From positions 1-6,857 of the forward strand of contig CAMYNZ010000385.1 of the NCBI GenBank assembly GCA_947259865.1: a stretch of 6,857 nt of DNA, written 5' to 3'. This document shows positions 5,663 to 6,857 of the stretch, one piece after another (positions within the stretch are counted from its first letter, which is position 1; each line of letters opens with the position of its first letter). A program made the position numbers and the translations under genes. Source of the DNA: an uncultured Desulfobacterales bacterium (GTDB lineage: Bacteria > Desulfobacterota > Desulfobacteria > Desulfobacterales > G020354645). The notes under the pieces were generated by a model that did not search any database, was not told where the DNA came from, and saw only the letters and a program-made list of their open reading frames with translations.

Positions 5663-6607
5663 TTAATTATTTTTGGCCGTCTCTAATCTTCTAAAATTCA
5701 ACCACACATCAAAAAATCCCATCGCAATGACAGCCAACAGCAATAGTGGTTGCATGGCTATCAGGCTATATGAGACAATTCTGAGAAATCGGGACAATTG
5801 TTTTTTATCAATATAAAAGGCAACGATGGCAATGCCCTGAAAAAAATATACCGGCATCAGGATCAGCAGCCCGCTTATACCCATCAGTTTGAGAGAAGTT
5901 TCGGGAATAAGCAACATCAACCCGCATGCGATCACAATCCAGACAAAATATTCGGGTGCCTGCCACAGATTTAAGGGACCAAACTCCGGATAATTCAGGT
6001 TTCTCCATACCAGGATCGGTTTTGCCAGTATCAGCGTGGCCCAAATATGAAACAGGGTGGACGCCACCACCCAGGCGGGCACAATCCTGACGAGATAAAA
6101 ATGTATTTTTTCAAAAGCCTCCGGCTCTGGGATGGCGCCGGCAGTCGCAAACCCCATATTCTTTAGAATTTGAATGCCGTGTTCCAGGGTTTTTCTGACA
6201 TCTTCCGATACCAGGGTTTTAATACCTGTGGCCGAAAGGCTGCTGTAAAAAAATAAAACCACAACGCCAATCGACAATACCACAGCACATGTGTATGCGA
6301 TTGTTTTTTCAACCGATAAGTTTAGCTCAAAAAATTCCCCCAGGGCAAAGCCGATAAAGACCAGTCCAAAAAAGAAGACACAATCGATGGATAACCCGCC
6401 CAGCATGATGATCATCAACACCAGGGTGGCGGTTGGGATGATGGCACCGAATTTTCGACCGAGTTTTATCCGATAGTAAAGTGATGGCAATGGGCTGAAA
6501 TAGGAAAAAAAACCCAGCCACAGCGCTGTTATGGTAAGCAATAAACTCGTGATCGCAATGCCAATTGAGATATCTTTTATTGTCTCAGCTGTGGCAGTTT
6601 GAGGCAC
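5663..6607 (-). CDS. DUF2232 polytopic inner-membrane protein (YybS-like)
   Basis: A 314-residue, strongly hydrophobic protein of unknown biochemical function. About eight membrane segments can be read at roughly residues 15-37, 52-72, 74-92, 103-122, 171-195, 219-236, 246-270 and 283-305. The largest soluble piece is the loop at about 125-170. The C-terminal stretch GLLILMPVYFFQGIAIVAFYIDK (in two parts, about 246-268) resembles the most conserved part of the DUF2232 family. The start is GTG at 6607, supported by GAGGAG nine bases upstream. Placement between rpsR and rplI fits the family: B. subtilis yybS lies close to rplI and the replicative helicase gene. That linkage suggests a role tied to this operon, but no activity is shown and none is claimed. 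Family assignment rests on topology, C-terminal motif and context rather than a search. Confidence 0.82.
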   Translation of the reverse strand: MPQTATAETIKDISIGIAITSLLLTITALWLGFFSYFSPLPSLYYRIKLGRKFGAIIPTATLVLMIIMLGGLSIDCVFFFGLVFIGFALGEFFELNLSVEKTIAYTCAVVLSIGVVVLFFYSSLSATGIKTLVSEDVRKTLEHGIQILKNMGFATAGAIPEPEAFEKIHFYLVRIVPAWVVASTLFHIWATLILAKPILVWRNLNYPEFGPLNLWQAPEYFVWIVIACGLMLLIPETSLKLMGISGLLILMPVYFFQGIAIVAFYIDKKQLSRFLRIVSYSLIAMQPLLLLAVIAMGFFDVWLNFRRLETAKNN

Positions 6608-6616
6608 TGTCGGCTT

Positions 6617-6622
6617 CTCCTC
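6617..6622 (-). promoter_or_regulatory. Ribosome binding site that fixes a GTG start for the DUF2232 gene
   Basis: The minus strand reads GAGGAG here, followed by a nine-base spacer and then GTG at 6607-6605. It is one of the two clear Shine-Dalgarno sequences in the window and supports the rare GTG start. Confidence 0.7.
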
Positions 6623-6658
6623 GGAGGCAGCCTGGGATACATTTACACAAGGTTGGCA

Positions 6659-6857
6659 CTAGTCCAAAGAGCCAACGTAGGGCAGCAGTGCGATCGCGCG
6701 CGCGCGTTTTATCGCATGGGTCAATTTGCGTTGGTGCTTTGCGCATGTTCCCGATATGCGTCTTGGAATAATTTTGCCCCGCTCGGTAATAAAATATCTG
6801 AGTGTCTTTTGATCTTTGTAGTTTATATCCAGATTGGAATCGTCACAAATGCGACAG
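6659..6857 (-). CDS. rpsR: 30S ribosomal protein S18, 5' end cut off by the window edge
   Basis: This is the C-terminal 65 residues of S18, a small-subunit protein that binds next to S6 on the 16S rRNA platform. The frame is open to the window edge and stops with TAG at 6661-6659. The family core is plain: [14 protein letters not shown], then [26 protein letters not shown] and a short tail. The visible fragment begins CRIC and later carries GTCAKH, so Cys1, Cys4, Cys38 and His41 of the fragment could bind zinc. This is the 'C+' form of S18; the E. coli form lacks these residues. The start codon and first roughly 10-20 residues lie outside the window. By family context rpsF (S6) should lie just upstream. 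A 51-nt spacer without a terminator-like hairpin separates it from the DUF2232 gene, so the two are probably cotranscribed. Identification is certain; zinc binding is inferred from the residues. Confidence 0.97.
   Translation of the reverse strand, partial: CRICDDSNLDINYKDQKTLRYFITERGKIIPRRISGTCAKHQRKLTHAIKRARAIALLPYVGSLD

Overview
The window reads as ordinary chromosomal core DNA of a Gram-negative bacterium. It is most likely a sulfate-reducing deltaproteobacterium (Desulfobacterota, Desulfobacterales-like). That placement is an inference from three things: the gene order, the long HflX with an extra N-terminal domain, and intergenic spacers rich in small palindromic repeats. No database search was possible. 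Every supported gene lies on the minus strand, so transcription runs from high to low coordinates.

Region by region in transcription order. 6857-5092 holds the ribosomal-protein part of the classic rpsF-rpsR-rplI block: the 3' end of rpsR (S18, zinc-type), a polytopic DUF2232 membrane protein, and rplI (L9). 4976-3588 is dnaB, the replicative helicase, 115 bp behind rplI. It has a TATAAT box and a perfect 15-bp palindrome just upstream. 3587-3213 is a 375-bp non-coding spacer holding a nested inverted-repeat element and one copy of a dispersed repeat. 3212-1581 is hflX, a ribosome-splitting GTPase whose N-terminal domain looks RadC/JAMM-like. 1580-1272 is a second non-coding spacer with a GC-rich palindromic repeat cluster. 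1271-474 is suhB, an inositol-monophosphatase-family enzyme. 473-1 is a third gene-free stretch. It is bracketed by a perfect 12-nt inverted repeat and holds a second, diverged copy of the dispersed repeat.

Together the genes form a translation and replication housekeeping block: S18 and L9 are ribosome components, DnaB unwinds the replication fork, HflX rescues or splits ribosomes, and SuhB is a sugar-alcohol phosphatase with a ribosome-biogenesis role known in enterobacteria. No defence system, CRISPR array, transposase, tRNA or rRNA was seen. The observations most worth a second look are the three structured spacers, the palindromes in front of dnaB and hflX, and the N-terminal domain of HflX. 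None of these amounts to a demonstrated new system.
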